Source of the DNA: RI-231 sp041394905
Lineage (GTDB): Bacteria; Acidobacteriota; Terriglobia; Bryobacterales; UBA6623
DNA length: 64,000 bases
Direction of reading: 5' to 3'
Assembly: GCA_041394905.1 (NCBI GenBank)
Contig: JAWKHJ010000003.1
Span: forward strand, 372,001 to 436,000
Part shown: positions 29,587-38,696 of the stretch, in pieces
How the letters are laid out: every line of letters starts with the position of its first letter
Position numbering within the stretch: position 1 is the first letter of the stretch
Notes under the pieces: model-generated
Told to the model about the DNA's origin: nothing
Databases searched by the model: none
Seen by the model: the letters and a program-made list of their open reading frames with translations, nothing else
Translations under genes and position numbers: made by a program

Positions 29587-30404
29587 ATGGGTTCTGTGAG
29601 AATGATCTACGATGAGACGTCGCGCCAATTTAAGGAACTGGGCTGTGGCATGGAGAACTTTCGCTAGCAAGAACTCGAGAATTCGCACAAGGGCCCGCAT
29701 CGTTACTGCTTGCGGAAACCACCTTTTCACACCAAAAGACGAGGCGGTTATCAAATCTAGACACCGTCTTTGCTGAGCCCCCGCGTTCGTGTGAGCACTT
29801 CAACCAGGAGCCCTGGCTCCAGAGATTCGAATTCGACAAGACTCTTGATGTCGACCCCATCCAGTATCATATGGCCAACACTGGGATTGGGTTCGGTTTC
29901 CTCTATTCAAAACGACATATCGAAGAAGATGGCAAGCGACTTGCGGTTTCTGGGTTAATCAGCGAAGAAATCATTAGCGCGGTAGCTAAGAATCCCGATG
30001 CGCTACTTGATCAGTCGAAACGTGACTTCAGAAGCTAATGGCTGAAATTTGCCAGAATGGGTTTCGAAGTCGACCTGTACCGCGGAAGCAGGACGACGGA
30101 ATCGACTTCCTGGCCGTTAAACTTCGAGAGGGGCGAAATCATCATTAAGGCCGCACAGTGCAAACATCCGGATATTCCAACAAAGAAGGGAAGAAACCAC
30201 GAAGCATGGCAGTCACCACGGTTAGAGAGGTTTACGGCGTCGCAAAAGCTAACGATCTTGATGGAGCCATCGCTAGCACAAGCGCTGAATATTCGCGAGA
30301 CGCAAGAAGTTCGCCGACAGAAAGCCAAGAGGAGATCCAAGTGGCAAATCGGAGAGACGTCCTCCGAATGAACACAACAGTACCGGTGGAACGAAGACGA
30401 GTAG
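29587..30404 (+). pseudogene. Mrr-like restriction endonuclease (multiply frameshifted)
   Basis: Read through several indels, the stretch gives a coherent protein of about 270 aa. The N-part includes WLQRFEFDKTLDVDPIQYH and LISEEIISAVAKNPDALLDQ; the C-part contains FARMGFEVDLYRGSR-DDGIDF, then AAQCKHPD, TTVREVYGVAKANDLDGAI, SAEYSRDARKFADRKP and a final YRWNEDE stop. A GID followed by QCK is the PD-(D/E)xK signature of the Mrr_cat family, which cuts modified or foreign DNA. Missing bases are visible, for example one G at AGCAGGACGAC near 30091. Codon usage is less GC-rich than in the neighbours, which suggests horizontal origin. No methylase or partner is adjacent. Confidence 0.6.
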
Positions 30405-30524
30405 TCCTGAACGCTTACTTGAGTTCAGCCGGCGGGCTAGACATCCACACGTGCTAGAACCCGATACTGTCACCAAACCATGCCTGGAACGACGGCCTTG
30501 GGGCCTCAATCCCTACCCTACCCC

Positions 30525-31126
30525 ATGCGCCCCTCCCGCTACTCCATCAACGTCACCCTCGACGGCTGCTGCGACCACCTGCCGTCTCCCCCGACGCCGA
30601 GCTGCACCACCACGCCGCCCGCAACATCGCGCAGGCCGACGCCCTCATCTTCCGGACGTCATCTGCAAATGATGGAAGAGGCATGGCGCGCCCCGGCCCA
30701 GACAGGCGTGCGCCCCGATTGGATGGCCGAATGGGCGCTGCCTTCGCCCGCACGATCGACGCGGCAAAGTACGTCATCTCCAACACCCTCGACAAAGTCG
30801 ACTGGAACGCCGAAATCATACGCGGCGACCGCTTGGAGGAGGCAGTCCGTCAACTCAAGCGCGAGCCGGGCGAAGCCTCTTCACCGGGCGCCTGCTCCCG
30901 CTCGCCCTGGCAGCTGGGCTTGGTCGACGAATACGAATTCATCGTCCACCCCAAACTGGCAGGCCGCGGCCCAACCCTCTTCGCCGGCCTCTCCACCCCA
31001 TCGACCACCTCACGCCCGCAGGCCGCATCGACCTCCCCTCCAGCCGTCGCCATGCAGTACAAAGCGCTTGGGGACTCCAGACCAGCCTCGCAATTGACCT
31101 ACTCGTCGTCCAGCCGCTCTTCATGA
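30525..31126 (+). CDS. Dihydrofolate-reductase-like (RibD C-terminal) protein, frameshifted
   Basis: RibD C-terminal/DHFR-like family. After correction it begins MRPSRYSINVTLDGC, followed by HHAARNIAQADALIFGR, MMEEAWRAPAQTGV, a long block from PDWMAEWA to FARTIDAAKYVISNTLDKVD, then IIRGDRLEEAVRQLKREPG and LGLVDEYEFIVHPKLAGRG. These are successive strands and helices of the reductase fold. Shifts are needed near 30590, 30655, 30745, 30880 and 31000. Full length is about 200 aa. Such stand-alone proteins are common and rarely have known substrates. The 3' end overlaps the convergent toxin gene. Confidence 0.7.
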
Positions 31127-31457
31127 GTTGCTCGACCTCGTCGGCGCGCATGCCTCGCCGGGCCCAGTACCGCACGTGGAGAACCCGGACCTAACTCGGT
31201 CTCCACGTTGGCCGCGTAATAGATCTTGTAGGCCCGGTGACGCCTGCCGCAGCAGGAGACGAACCTCGCTGCCAATCTGCTCGGACTCCTCCGCAACAGG
31301 GCATCCGAGGGGAAGTCGCTGAGGCTTCGAATGGCGTCCAGGATGCCGTTGAACCACTTCTCCGCGCTCTCTCGAAACTACCGCGCTGTTGGATGTATTC
31401 GGCGATCGCATCCAAATCGGCAAAGGCGCGCAGCTCAATCTCGACGCCGAAAGCCAT
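31099..31457 (-). CDS. ParE/RelE-type toxin (frameshifted; end approximate)
   Basis: Read through shifts: VEIELRAFADLDAIAEYIQQ at the N-terminus, then FNGILDAIRSLSDFPS, HRAYKIYYAANVET, and VRYWARRGMRADEVEQL at the C-terminus. This is the RelE/ParE order of helix, helix and sheet, with a C-terminal RxG-type segment. Corrected length is about 110 aa. It begins 22 bases inside the antitoxin gene, the usual antitoxin-first arrangement. The toxin would inhibit gyrase or translation; the subtype cannot be settled. Frame breaks near 31365 and 31160-31230 leave its activity doubtful. Confidence 0.65.
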
Positions 31458-31720
31458 GCTTCTTGCGCAACCGCGCTTCCGCCTCGTCGAGGATATCCTT
31501 CCCGCGCTCGGCCTGGGCCATCCCTACGCGAATCGCCGCGGCGCTCCGCCCGTTCGAGACGGTCGACAGCCTGATAGCTCGCGGCGTTCTGAACGACGAG
31601 CTCAGCACGGCCGTTCACAAATCAGCACGAGAGGCTTATCCCGCTCGCGAAGCTGGCCCACGTAGTCTTTGAGTTCCGCTGGAACTCCGTCACGGAACGA
31701 ACTTCCCGAAGGTCGATCAT
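31435..31720 (-). CDS. Phd/YefM-type antitoxin (frameshifted)
   Basis: From ATG 31720: MIDLREVRSVTEFQRNSK, then, after restoring one base near 31665, DYVGQLRERDKPLVL, NGRAELVVQNAASYQAV, DRLERAE and the ending RLRKKHGFRRRD. This is the Phd/YefM DNA-binding fold with the conserved V..F..N...Y......P...T.NGR-like pattern. Length is about 95 aa. It overlaps the toxin start, consistent with an autoregulated toxin-antitoxin pair. A second small shift lies near 31555-31575. Confidence 0.7.
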
Positions 31721-31796
31721 GGCCGCCCTCAGAGTAGCACGCTTTAAGCAGACAATCCCATGCTTTGGCCGTTGCCGCAACCCGCGAGGCCTCTCC

Positions 31797-32710
31797 CTAC
31801 TGCATCGCGAAAGCCCGCGCGTGGTGCGCAAAGCCATGAAAACCCGCGCGCTCGTAGTACATCTTCTGGTTGTGCGGAACCCCGAGCAGCATCTCGTACT
31901 CATGCGGGATCGCCAGCCGCTGCAGGAAGGCGTGCAGCACTTCCCCGTCTTCAAGAGCGCCACGTCCGTCGAGCCGGAGATGATGCGGATCTGCATGCCG
32001 TCCAGGCGGTCCATGTTGGCCGCTGCGCCAGCCAAAACATATCGTGCCCGGGCGTGTACCACTGCGCAGTTTCTCAATCCACGCCTGCTGTTCGGGCCGG
32101 ATGCCGGGGAATAACCGCCCGTCCGTGGGCAGCGGCCGGTAGAGGCCGGCGTACGCAACCACGCTGATGAACTTCTCCGGGTGGCGGAAGGCGAGGAAAA
32201 ACGCGAGGCAGCCGTTGCCGCCCATCGACATCCCTTCGATGCCGCGCGCTTTCCGATCGTCGATCGTGCGGTACTCGCGGTCGACCAGCGGCATCAGCTC
32301 GTCCATGATCATCGTCTCCGACGGCACGTTCTGGTCCGGCCAGTCGCGGTACTCCACACGCCGGCCGCCGTTGGGAAACACCACGATCACAGGCGGCAAC
32401 ACGCCCTCGGCGATCGCTCGATCGTACTCGCGCGCCAAAGATAAACCGAAGACGATTCATTGCCGCCGGCGTAATGAAGCCAGTAGATCACCAGGGAAAC
32501 GCCGGTTCGGCTCAGCGTCGCCACGCGCGCGGCGGGTAGATGTTGAAGCCCACGTCGAGCCCCATCGCGGCGCTGCGGAAGACGCGGTGCGTGAGCCGCT
32601 CGACCTTCTCCGTCGGGCAGGTTATTACTGGATGTCGAACTCGACCCGGAACCTTCTGCGCCGGGGCAGGATGAAAGAAGGGCGGCAAGCCAGGGTCGAA
32701 AGGCGCTCAT
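31797..32710 (-). CDS. Esterase D-like alpha/beta hydrolase (frameshifted)
   Basis: Putative secreted esterase of the esterase D/feruloyl-esterase-like family. ATG 32710 starts MSAFRPWLAALLS; after shifts near 32600-32450 come VIYWLHYAGGNESSSVYL, then a clean stretch with VIVVFPNGGR, MIMDELMPLVDREYRTI and the nucleophile elbow GMSMGGNG. A further shift near 32040 leads to ISGSTDVALL and the final YEMLLGVPHNQKMYY histidine region. Length is about 300 aa. Active-site Ser and His are both visible after correction. Confidence 0.7.
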
Positions 32711-33059
32711 GTTGGAGAGCGCGACGACATCGCAGCCCTCGCTGGTGAGCGGCCGCAGCGAGTAGGCGTAGCCTGCGACGAGCCGTGGGGCTGCGGCGTC
32801 AGCGCCAGATACACTGAGATCCAGCGATGCAAACAGCCGTAGCCGCGCCTATCCAAGCATAGGAGCACCACGGTGAATCCCTCTCCGGGCCAGGATCCGG
32901 GTCCGGCACAGCGAATGTGTCCTGTCTCGCGAGAAGACCGCCCGGTAGGCGCCTTTCGAGCCTTCGATCCCGACGTCCGGATTCCCGCTTGCGATGGTGG
33001 TAAAAACGATCCCCGACGCCATGGGACGCGTGCAAGCGGCGCGACTGGGCTATCAATTG
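32711..33059. other. Unassigned interval between esterase and MarR gene
   Basis: About 350 bases with short overlapping leftward frames but no recognisable domain. One leftward reading ends GCDVVALSNM just before the esterase ATG, which faintly resembles the end of a beta-lactamase-fold protein (VVVLSN), but nothing upstream of it supports that. It may hold the frameshifted end of the MarR gene and a small broken gene. Confidence 0.4.
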
Positions 33060-33504
33060 GCTTTCCCAAACTCTCAAGGCAGTCAACCAGGTTGGTAGAA
33101 ATCCTTGGGTCCAAGCTCGGCGCTCCTCGCGCTCGATGTCGCGGAGGATGTCGTGGATTTTGGAATAGGCCGCCGCTCCGCCTTGGTGAAACGGACAATT
33201 CTCGCGCGACCTTCGTTGGGAGCGTCGGTGCGCACCACGTACCCCGACGCTTCCAGACTTCCGAGCAATTGGTTCATCGCCTGCTTGCTGATGCCGGCGC
33301 GCTCGGCGAGATCGCCTGGGCGAACGCCGTCCGGACCCGGATACTGAAACACCGCAATATGCGGCAGACGCGGTCCGGGAGCCCGGCGGCGTTGAGTCCC
33401 TGGATGATCCGCCGGTGGATCACCTGCGCCGGAACGCGCAACAGCGCCCCGATGAGCATGTCCGTCGTCTTCAAAGATCCGTCCGGCATTTGTTCACTTG
33501 ACAA
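33060..33504 (-). CDS. MarR family transcriptional regulator (frameshifted; end approximate)
   Basis: ATG 33504 (33489 possible): PDGSLKTTDMLIGALLRVPA, then after a shift near 33360 the winged helix VRPGDLAERAGISKQAMNQL and the wing YVVRTDAPNEGRARIVRFT. After a second shift near 33170 the C-terminal helix KIHDILRDIEREE-like sequence appears. Corrected length is about 145 aa, normal for MarR. It is divergent from two cupin genes, and two palindromes lie in the 60-base gap, so it probably represses both itself and the cupins, with release by a small aromatic or antibiotic-like ligand (a family feature; the ligand is unknown). Confidence 0.8.
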
Positions 33505-33553
33505 GTTGGTAAACAGAGTTTACAGTCTAGCATAGTAAATGAAGTTTACTATG
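33498..33553 (+). promoter_or_regulatory. Cupin promoter with two MarR-type operators
   Basis: TTGACA (33498-33503), 17-base spacer, TACAGT (33521-33526). Operator 1 lies in the spacer: GTAAAC / GTTTAC at 33509-33523 around a 3-base centre. Operator 2 is a perfect 9-base inverted repeat, CATAGTAAA (33531-33539) and TTTACTATG (33545-33553), around a 5-base centre, placed over the likely transcription start. Both share the GTAAA/TTTAC core, as expected for one dimeric regulator. The region separates marR from the first cupin. Confidence 0.75.
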
Positions 33554-33564
33554 AGGTGCCAACA

Positions 33565-34047
33565 ATGCTTCAGCAGACCGCCACTCTTCGCGTCGATCCT
33601 TCGGAGGAGGTGATCCGTCTCGGGCCACTGCAGGTCAGGTTTCTGATCACCGGAGAAGATTCCAGCGGCTCCGTCGCCGCGTTCGAGCTCTTGGTCCCGG
33701 CTGCAGAACGCCTGACGGCCCCGGCGCATAGCCATGACCATTACGAGGAGACCATCTACGGCATAGCCGGCGTCTTGACTTGGACGGTCGACGGGAAGCG
33801 AATCGACTTAGGGCCTGGGCAAGCGCTTTGCATTCCGCGCGGCGCCATTCATCGTTTCGACAACCACGGCAGCGAAGACGTGAAGGCGTTGTGCCTGATC
33901 ACGCCGGCTGCGATTGGCCCGCAGTATTTCCGCGAGTCCGCTGAAGTCATCGACGCGGCGGCGGGCGGGCCGCCTGACCGCGCCAAGATGGTCGAAATCA
34001 TGCTGCGGCACGGACTCACGCCGGCGCCCCCGCCGCCTCAGGAGTAG
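33565..34047 (+). CDS. Cupin domain protein (first)
   Basis: 160 aa single-domain cupin. Motif 1 HSHDHYEETIYGIAGVLTW supplies two His and a Glu; motif 2 GQALCIPRGAIHRFDNHG supplies the last His. Together they form the usual metal site of a beta-barrel cupin. The C-terminal tail is helical and ends with a Pro-rich run. The ATG lies 12 bases after operator 2. The next cupin follows after 26 bases. Catalytic role (dioxygenase, isomerase or binding protein) cannot be told from sequence. Confidence 0.88.
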   Translation: MLQQTATLRVDPSEEVIRLGPLQVRFLITGEDSSGSVAAFELLVPAAERLTAPAHSHDHYEETIYGIAGVLTWTVDGKRIDLGPGQALCIPRGAIHRFDNHGSEDVKALCLITPAAIGPQYFRESAEVIDAAAGGPPDRAKMVEIMLRHGLTPAPPPPQE

Positions 34048-34073
34048 GGGCCGCAGCAACGAGGAGAAGCGCC

Positions 34074-34415
34074 ATGTTCCAGATCGTGCATCGTTGTGAT
34101 CAACGCAAAGGCTCTATCGCCGCAGTGGAGTTTGAAGGCGCTCCGTACGGCGCCGGTATTTCATTTTTTCGAGGCGATCTTCCGGCTGGGAAGGGCCCGG
34201 GGCTCCACAAGCATCCCTATCCCGAGACCTGCATCGTACTGGCTGGTCAGGCGGCGATGGTCGTCGACGGGCAAGAGATTACGGCCGGCGCCGGCGACAT
34301 CGTTGTGTTTGGGCCGGAAACGCCGCACCGCTTTACGGCAGTCGGCGAAGAGCGGCTGGTCATGGTCTGCGTTCACGCCGCTGAGCGGTTTGTCATTGAA
34401 CCACTGAACGGCTAG
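34074..34415 (+). CDS. Cupin domain protein (second)
   Basis: 113 aa cupin with motif 1 GLHKHPYPETCIVLAGQA and motif 2 GDIVVFGPETPHRF, both metal-ligand sets intact. It is preceded by GAGGAG at 34061-34066. Forms a two-gene unit with the larger cupin under the MarR-type operators. Small cupins of this form are often annotated as detoxification or quercetinase-like proteins; the substrate is unknown. Confidence 0.88.
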   Translation: MFQIVHRCDQRKGSIAAVEFEGAPYGAGISFFRGDLPAGKGPGLHKHPYPETCIVLAGQAAMVVDGQEITAGAGDIVVFGPETPHRFTAVGEERLVMVCVHAAERFVIEPLNG

Positions 34416-34536
34416 CTCTCTAAGGCTCTCGGAGATGATCGGGAAATCGGGGACGGGAGCCGAAAGAGGCGGCCGATAAGATCAGTCTGGGAAACGTCAC
34501 CCATCTACGCTGTGCGTCTCAACTCTCCGGTGACTG

Positions 34537-34848
34537 TCACCCAACTCCCTTAAGGGCATCGTTTAGGTCCGACCAAGCCATGCCTGACCACCAAAACGCA
34601 AGTACCAATCCGAGAATCACGATCCCCCACACTACGTCCGCACCGTTGCCGGGTTCGTTCAATTGAGCGGTCGTTGACGGGCTACGGCGATCTTCGTCCG
34701 TCCAGCCCCCCACGTTAATGCCAGTTCCACGTAAAATCAATCCGATCGCATACATCGCAGCCGATCCGCAGATCAGGTCTCTGGATCCAAGAAGCAGTCC
34801 GAAGAGGAACAACCCAAATATACTACCCAAGAAGATCCACGACAGCAT
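34537..34848 (-). CDS. Small membrane protein downstream of Rhs, possible immunity protein
   Basis: 103 aa with three hydrophobic segments: residues 3-22, about 28-42, and 72-92 (WGIVILGLVLAFWWSG). A polar loop between the last two contains TDEDRRSPSTTAQ. It begins 13 bases after the Rhs stop on the same strand, the standard position for the cognate immunity gene of a polymorphic toxin. Composition is less GC-rich than in housekeeping neighbours. No family recognised; the immunity role is inferred from position. Confidence 0.5.
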   Translation of the reverse strand: MLSWIFLGSIFGLFLFGLLLGSRDLICGSAAMYAIGLILRGTGINVGGWTDEDRRSPSTTAQLNEPGNGADVVWGIVILGLVLAFWWSGMAWSDLNDALKGVG

Positions 34849-34861
34849 TGCGGCACCTTCC

Positions 34862-36640
34862 CTACGGAGTACATGGTGTTGTCAACGGGAACTCTAGCCT
34901 TGCTTCAACCGCGAGGCCGAAGCCGGTCTTCACGGGGCTACCAATCTCCCCGCGAGCGCCCACTCCGAGTTTGCCAGATGTACTCACACCGCCCGTCGCT
35001 CCCGCTGCGAACGGACCGAAATCCTTCACCGCGACACCAGTCCCACTCAACGCCCCTCGCGTCGCAAGGTTCGTCGTGCCACGAATCTGACCGGCCACTC
35101 TGACTGGCCCGATCGGCGTGGGGATTGTCTTCTGAGCGAATGGTGGTGGCGCGAACGCTCCGTCCAATCCCGTTCGAGTACCAAACCTGACACCTCGAGC
35201 GCCCTTCTTGCTCGTCACAACTGCCGAGAACGTTGCCTGGCAGGGAAAGATTGCGCCGGCGGCACCCGCATTCCTAAGAGTGCGCGCCCGCTCTGGTTGT
35301 AACGGACGATCGTCTGGAACATACTTTGATACGGGAGGTGCGAACAATGTGGCGAAGAAGGTTGGAGGCTCGTACTCGAAGTCGAACTTTTGCCCGGACT
35401 CCCTGAGCCCTCCTTCCGAATCTGGCTTGACACCAGCCTTCACACAACCCTCGCCATCGCCATCGTCATAGTACCCGGAGGCCTGAGGATTGTTAGAATC
35501 GAGCGGCTGACAGCTGAACCCGGACGGGTCCACGAACACTAGCGGATTCCCGCGTACGTACGCGTACAAGTTCCAGCTCTGCGGGTCGTTCACATGCTGG
35601 TCGACGAATGCTGGATCCGGGCTCATGAAACGCCCGATCGCCGCCGCCAGGTACCGCGAATTGAAGTAATCCAGCTTCGACTCGTCGTCACGGAACTGCC
35701 CCGTGAACTGCTGCCGGAACCAGCCGTCGCCGTCGTAGGCGCCCGGTCTGCCGCCGACGCCCGACGGAATCCGCTCGCCGAACGGCGTGAAGTCGTAGCG
35801 CGCCAACGCGACCGGATTCGGCGTCGTCGCGTCGGTAATCAGCCGCGTCGAGCCCAGCGTGTCCGCGGTGCGGTAGAAGCGCCCGCCCGCCCCTCGGCGC
35901 CACAGCCCGGCCAGGGTCTCCGGCGGCCAGACGGCCGAAGGCGTCATAGACGTAGATCGTGGCTTGCGATGCAGCTGTTCGTCTTGCACACCTGGTGGTT
36001 GCTCGCCGTAGCTGTAGGTGCGGTTCTTCGCCGCCATCCCCCGGTCGGTGAACGCCGCCAGCTGGTTCGTCGTCGTAGCTCATCTGCCGTCCGGTCGGGT
36101 CCTGCGTCATGTTGCCCGCGAAGTCGTAGCCCGCCGTCGTCAGCCGGTTCGTCGAGGCTGGTGCTGCGATGCCGGGCATCGACGGGAGATTGGGGCTTCG
36201 ACGAGGCGAGCGGTTCCAAACGATTGCAGCTGAACGATTGCACACGCCGCGCCGCCGGGACAAGTGGCCCCCAGGCAGCGCGCCCCTCGGACGCCATCGT
36301 CAGCCGGTTCACGCCGTCGGCAGCTGGTAGTGCTGGCGGTGTCAGCCCGGACTCGGAGATCGTCTGGCTGCTGCACGTTGCCGTTGTTGTTCGTCGTGCT
36401 GAAGTTGTAGGCGCATGCTGAGGAAGCGTTAGCTCAGCGTCGTCCCAACCTGAACATCGGATCGCCTGGAGATCGCCGGTTGTAGGTGTGCTGCTCGAAG
36501 AGACCGTTGCCGTATTGAAGAGACCGGAGCGCTCCGTGGCTCGTACTGTGCGGAAGAGACGTAGGGGGTCTCTCCATCGGTGGCGCCCGTCATTCGCCCG
36601 GCGTCGTCATAGGTTCGCGTCACGAGCCGTCCAGAGGATA
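34862..36640 (-). CDS. Rhs/YD-repeat protein, 3' part with variable C-terminal tip (5' part missing)
   Basis: RHS repeat protein remnant. YD-type repeats are visible in several frames (TYDDAGRMTGATDGE; AGYDFAGNMTQDPTGRQMSYD; RYDFTPFGERIPSG), followed by the Rhs-associated core YFNSRYLAAAIGRFMSPDPA and NLYAYVRGNPLVFVDPSGF. After the core comes a unique tip of about 185 residues, with a Gly/Thr-rich end (GTGVAVKDFGPFAAGATGG). The core and tip are uninterrupted from about 35860 to the stop; upstream repeats need several shifts and end near 36640, so the long N-terminal part is lost. Full Rhs proteins exceed 1000 residues. The tip has no recognised toxin motif. Confidence 0.75.
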
Positions 36641-37153
36641 CGCTACATTCTGCAAGGGCTCGTCTGGGAGTTCGGGGACATCCATGATAGGTTCTTGTCA
36701 GTCGGGACGGCGGCAGACGTCCGTTTTCTGGGGCTCCTCGCGCCAGCCGGCTTCGCCCGCCTACACGGAGTTTCTTCGCGCTGAGCGTCTTCAGTCAACC
36801 GCGCGTCCGCTTTGGTATGTGGCGTAGCGAACGGTTGACGGTTCCGCTCCAGCGCGTACGACGACTCTCCGCGGGCGAAGGCGGGCCTCCGCCGCACGCG
36901 CGCATCGTCCCAACTCGCCGACAGCGCCTTGCCTCTCAACCAAGCGTCGCCGTTCTTCCCAAACGCGACCAGACATTCATGAGTTGCCTCGAGCACGCCA
37001 TCCGGCGCGCCGTTGCGGAAGTTTCAGTCAAGGTCCAACTTTGAATCCCGCCGGCCTCGAAACAGTCACCGTTGGCGTCTCCAGCCTCGCGGCGAGGCCT
37101 TCACGCAGTCCCCGAAAAGCAAGGCCCGGCGGGACGCTGCCGTCACAAACTCT
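36641..37153. other. Interval between Rhs remnant and IS110 transposase
   Basis: About 510 bases with no recognisable gene. A leftward open frame (36643-36996) has an Arg/Pro/Ser-rich composition without domain features. The stretch next to the transposase stop should contain the right end of the insertion sequence, but IS110-family ends lack conventional terminal inverted repeats and I could not place it. The loss of Rhs sequence near here may reflect the insertion. Confidence 0.4.
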
Positions 37154-38149
37154 TCAGCGCTTTCCGTACGGCGCGCCGCGGCGGTCCACCGCCCGCAGCC
37201 GCGCCACCAGCGCCCGCGCCACCTCCACCGTCGCCCGGTTGCGATGGCCGCGCTCGCACCTGGCGTGCAACCGCGCCAACTCTTCGTTCCAACGCGGCGC
37301 CAGCTTCGCCGCCTCGATCAGCACGCGCTGCAAATGCTTGTTGCGCTTCGACAGCGGCCCACGCTAGCCTTGCCCGCCGACTCGTCCAGCCGCGCGCACA
37401 GCCCGCAGTAGCTCACCACTCCGTTCAGCGTGCGAAAGCGCGCTAGCTCGCCGATCTCCACCGCCCACGTCAGCGCTGTCATCACGCCCACGCCTGGAAT
37501 CGTTCGCAGCAACGCCACCCGCTGCTCCAGCAACGGATGCCGCAGCAGCTTGCCTTCGATCAGCCGCGCCAGCCTCTCGGATTCCTCCAGCCGGTCGCGG
37601 CTCGCGCACAGCAGCAGCCCGTCTTCCTCGCCCGACTCTAGGCTGTCGAGAAACGATAAAAGCAGCTCTTGGTATGAAGCTTCGACTTCACGTACGTGGC
37701 TCGCCCAGTTCCATCAGCGCCGTCGCGATGCGTTCTTGTGCCACACCGCCTGCTCCACTAGGCGGTTGCGATAGCGCAGCAGCCGCCGCAGCTCGCGCCA
37801 TTCACGCAGGCAGCCACACCCGCCGGAGCATGTCAACCCGCAGCAGATCGGTCATTTTCTCGGCGTCGATCTTGTCGCTCTTCTTCTTCGACTGATGATC
37901 GCGTCGAGATCCGCCGGGTGCGCCACGGCCAGATCGTCGGCGTGGGGACGCGAGCGTGTCGTGGATCCAGCCGCTGAACGCGGTCGCTTCCATGACGCCT
38001 TGCCAGGGTTGCGGCAGCGTCGCCGCCCAATCCTCGAGGGGCAGGCCGCGTCGCCCGAGCGTCCCTCGATCTGCCACCGCCCTGTCTGCGGTCTTGACGC
38101 AATACGTGATGCTTTGCTTGTGTACGTCCAGTCCGGACAGGTAGTGCAT
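37154..38149 (-). mobile_element. IS110-family insertion sequence, transposase gene (frameshifted)
   Basis: Transposase of about 330 aa after correction. N-terminal DEDD/RuvC-like domain: SGLDVHKQSITYCVKTAD, PWQGVMEATAFSGWI, SKKKSDKIDAEKMTDLLR. C-terminal Transposase_20 domain: LLRTIPGVGVMTALTWAVEIG, RFRTLNGVVSYCGL, and the end ARCERGHRNRATVEVARA. Breaks lie near 37800 and 37370. The helix-hairpin motif IPGVG and the DEDD acidic residues assign it to IS110. These elements recombine through a structured bridge RNA encoded in a noncoding end. Element boundaries were not resolved. Confidence 0.85.
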
Positions 38150-38696
38150 CTGGCGAGTCCTCCTGGCTCTGGTTCCGGGCCGCTGCCTTCCAGGCGCGGG
38201 CCTGACATTTCTACTCCCGTCAGAGGACTCTGCTTTCCCATTACCTATGCATTGAAACAGCCTCCCCTAGTCCACACGAGTTGCAGACGCCAATCCCCGT
38301 CACCACAGCCCCTTGGCAACCTGTCACACCAGATTTTGAAACGCCCTACCCAGCAAAATCAACAACTTAGAGAGCACCGGAGCTCTACCACATGTACGGG
38401 CAGGTGATTTGACCCCCAGTGCTAGCCTGAAACTGGACAAAGAAGTCGGCCACGGAGAGGCGGCCGGCTCTCACTGCGCAGTCCAACTCAAAAAATCTCC
38501 AAGCGCCCCGGCGGCTGGCTGGGCCTTGTAAGCCGCCCGCAAAACCCGCGGTAGTAGAGAACCGGTTCTTCGAGGACGCGCCTGCGGTGACCGCAGGAAC
38601 ATTCCTAAAGACTGAGGCCCGGCTGCCGGCCTCGGCTGCTTAGGGACCTTCAAAATTGCCGAAATCTCGGCCAAAACCTGACAGAATCAGCCAGAA
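38150..38696. other. Noncoding interval with three closely spaced inverted repeats
   Basis: About 550 bases without a convincing gene between the IS110 transposase start and mdh. The part next to the transposase (38150 to ~38420) would be its 5' noncoding end. Further on, three perfect inverted repeats follow within 76 bases: AGAACC/GGTTCT (38558-38569), CCTGCGGT/ACCGCAGG (38581-38597, one-base centre) and GAGGCC/GGCCTC (38614-38633, 8-base loop, framed by CCTAA and TTAGG). The last could end the leftward icd-mdh transcript. Confidence 0.55.

Noticed and set aside
32711..33059. End of a beta-lactamase-fold protein (VVALSNM)
   Set aside because: Only a few residues match and nothing upstream supports the fold.
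37000..38400. Two separate transposase genes
   Set aside because: The N- and C-terminal parts are complementary halves of one IS110 transposase joined by indels.
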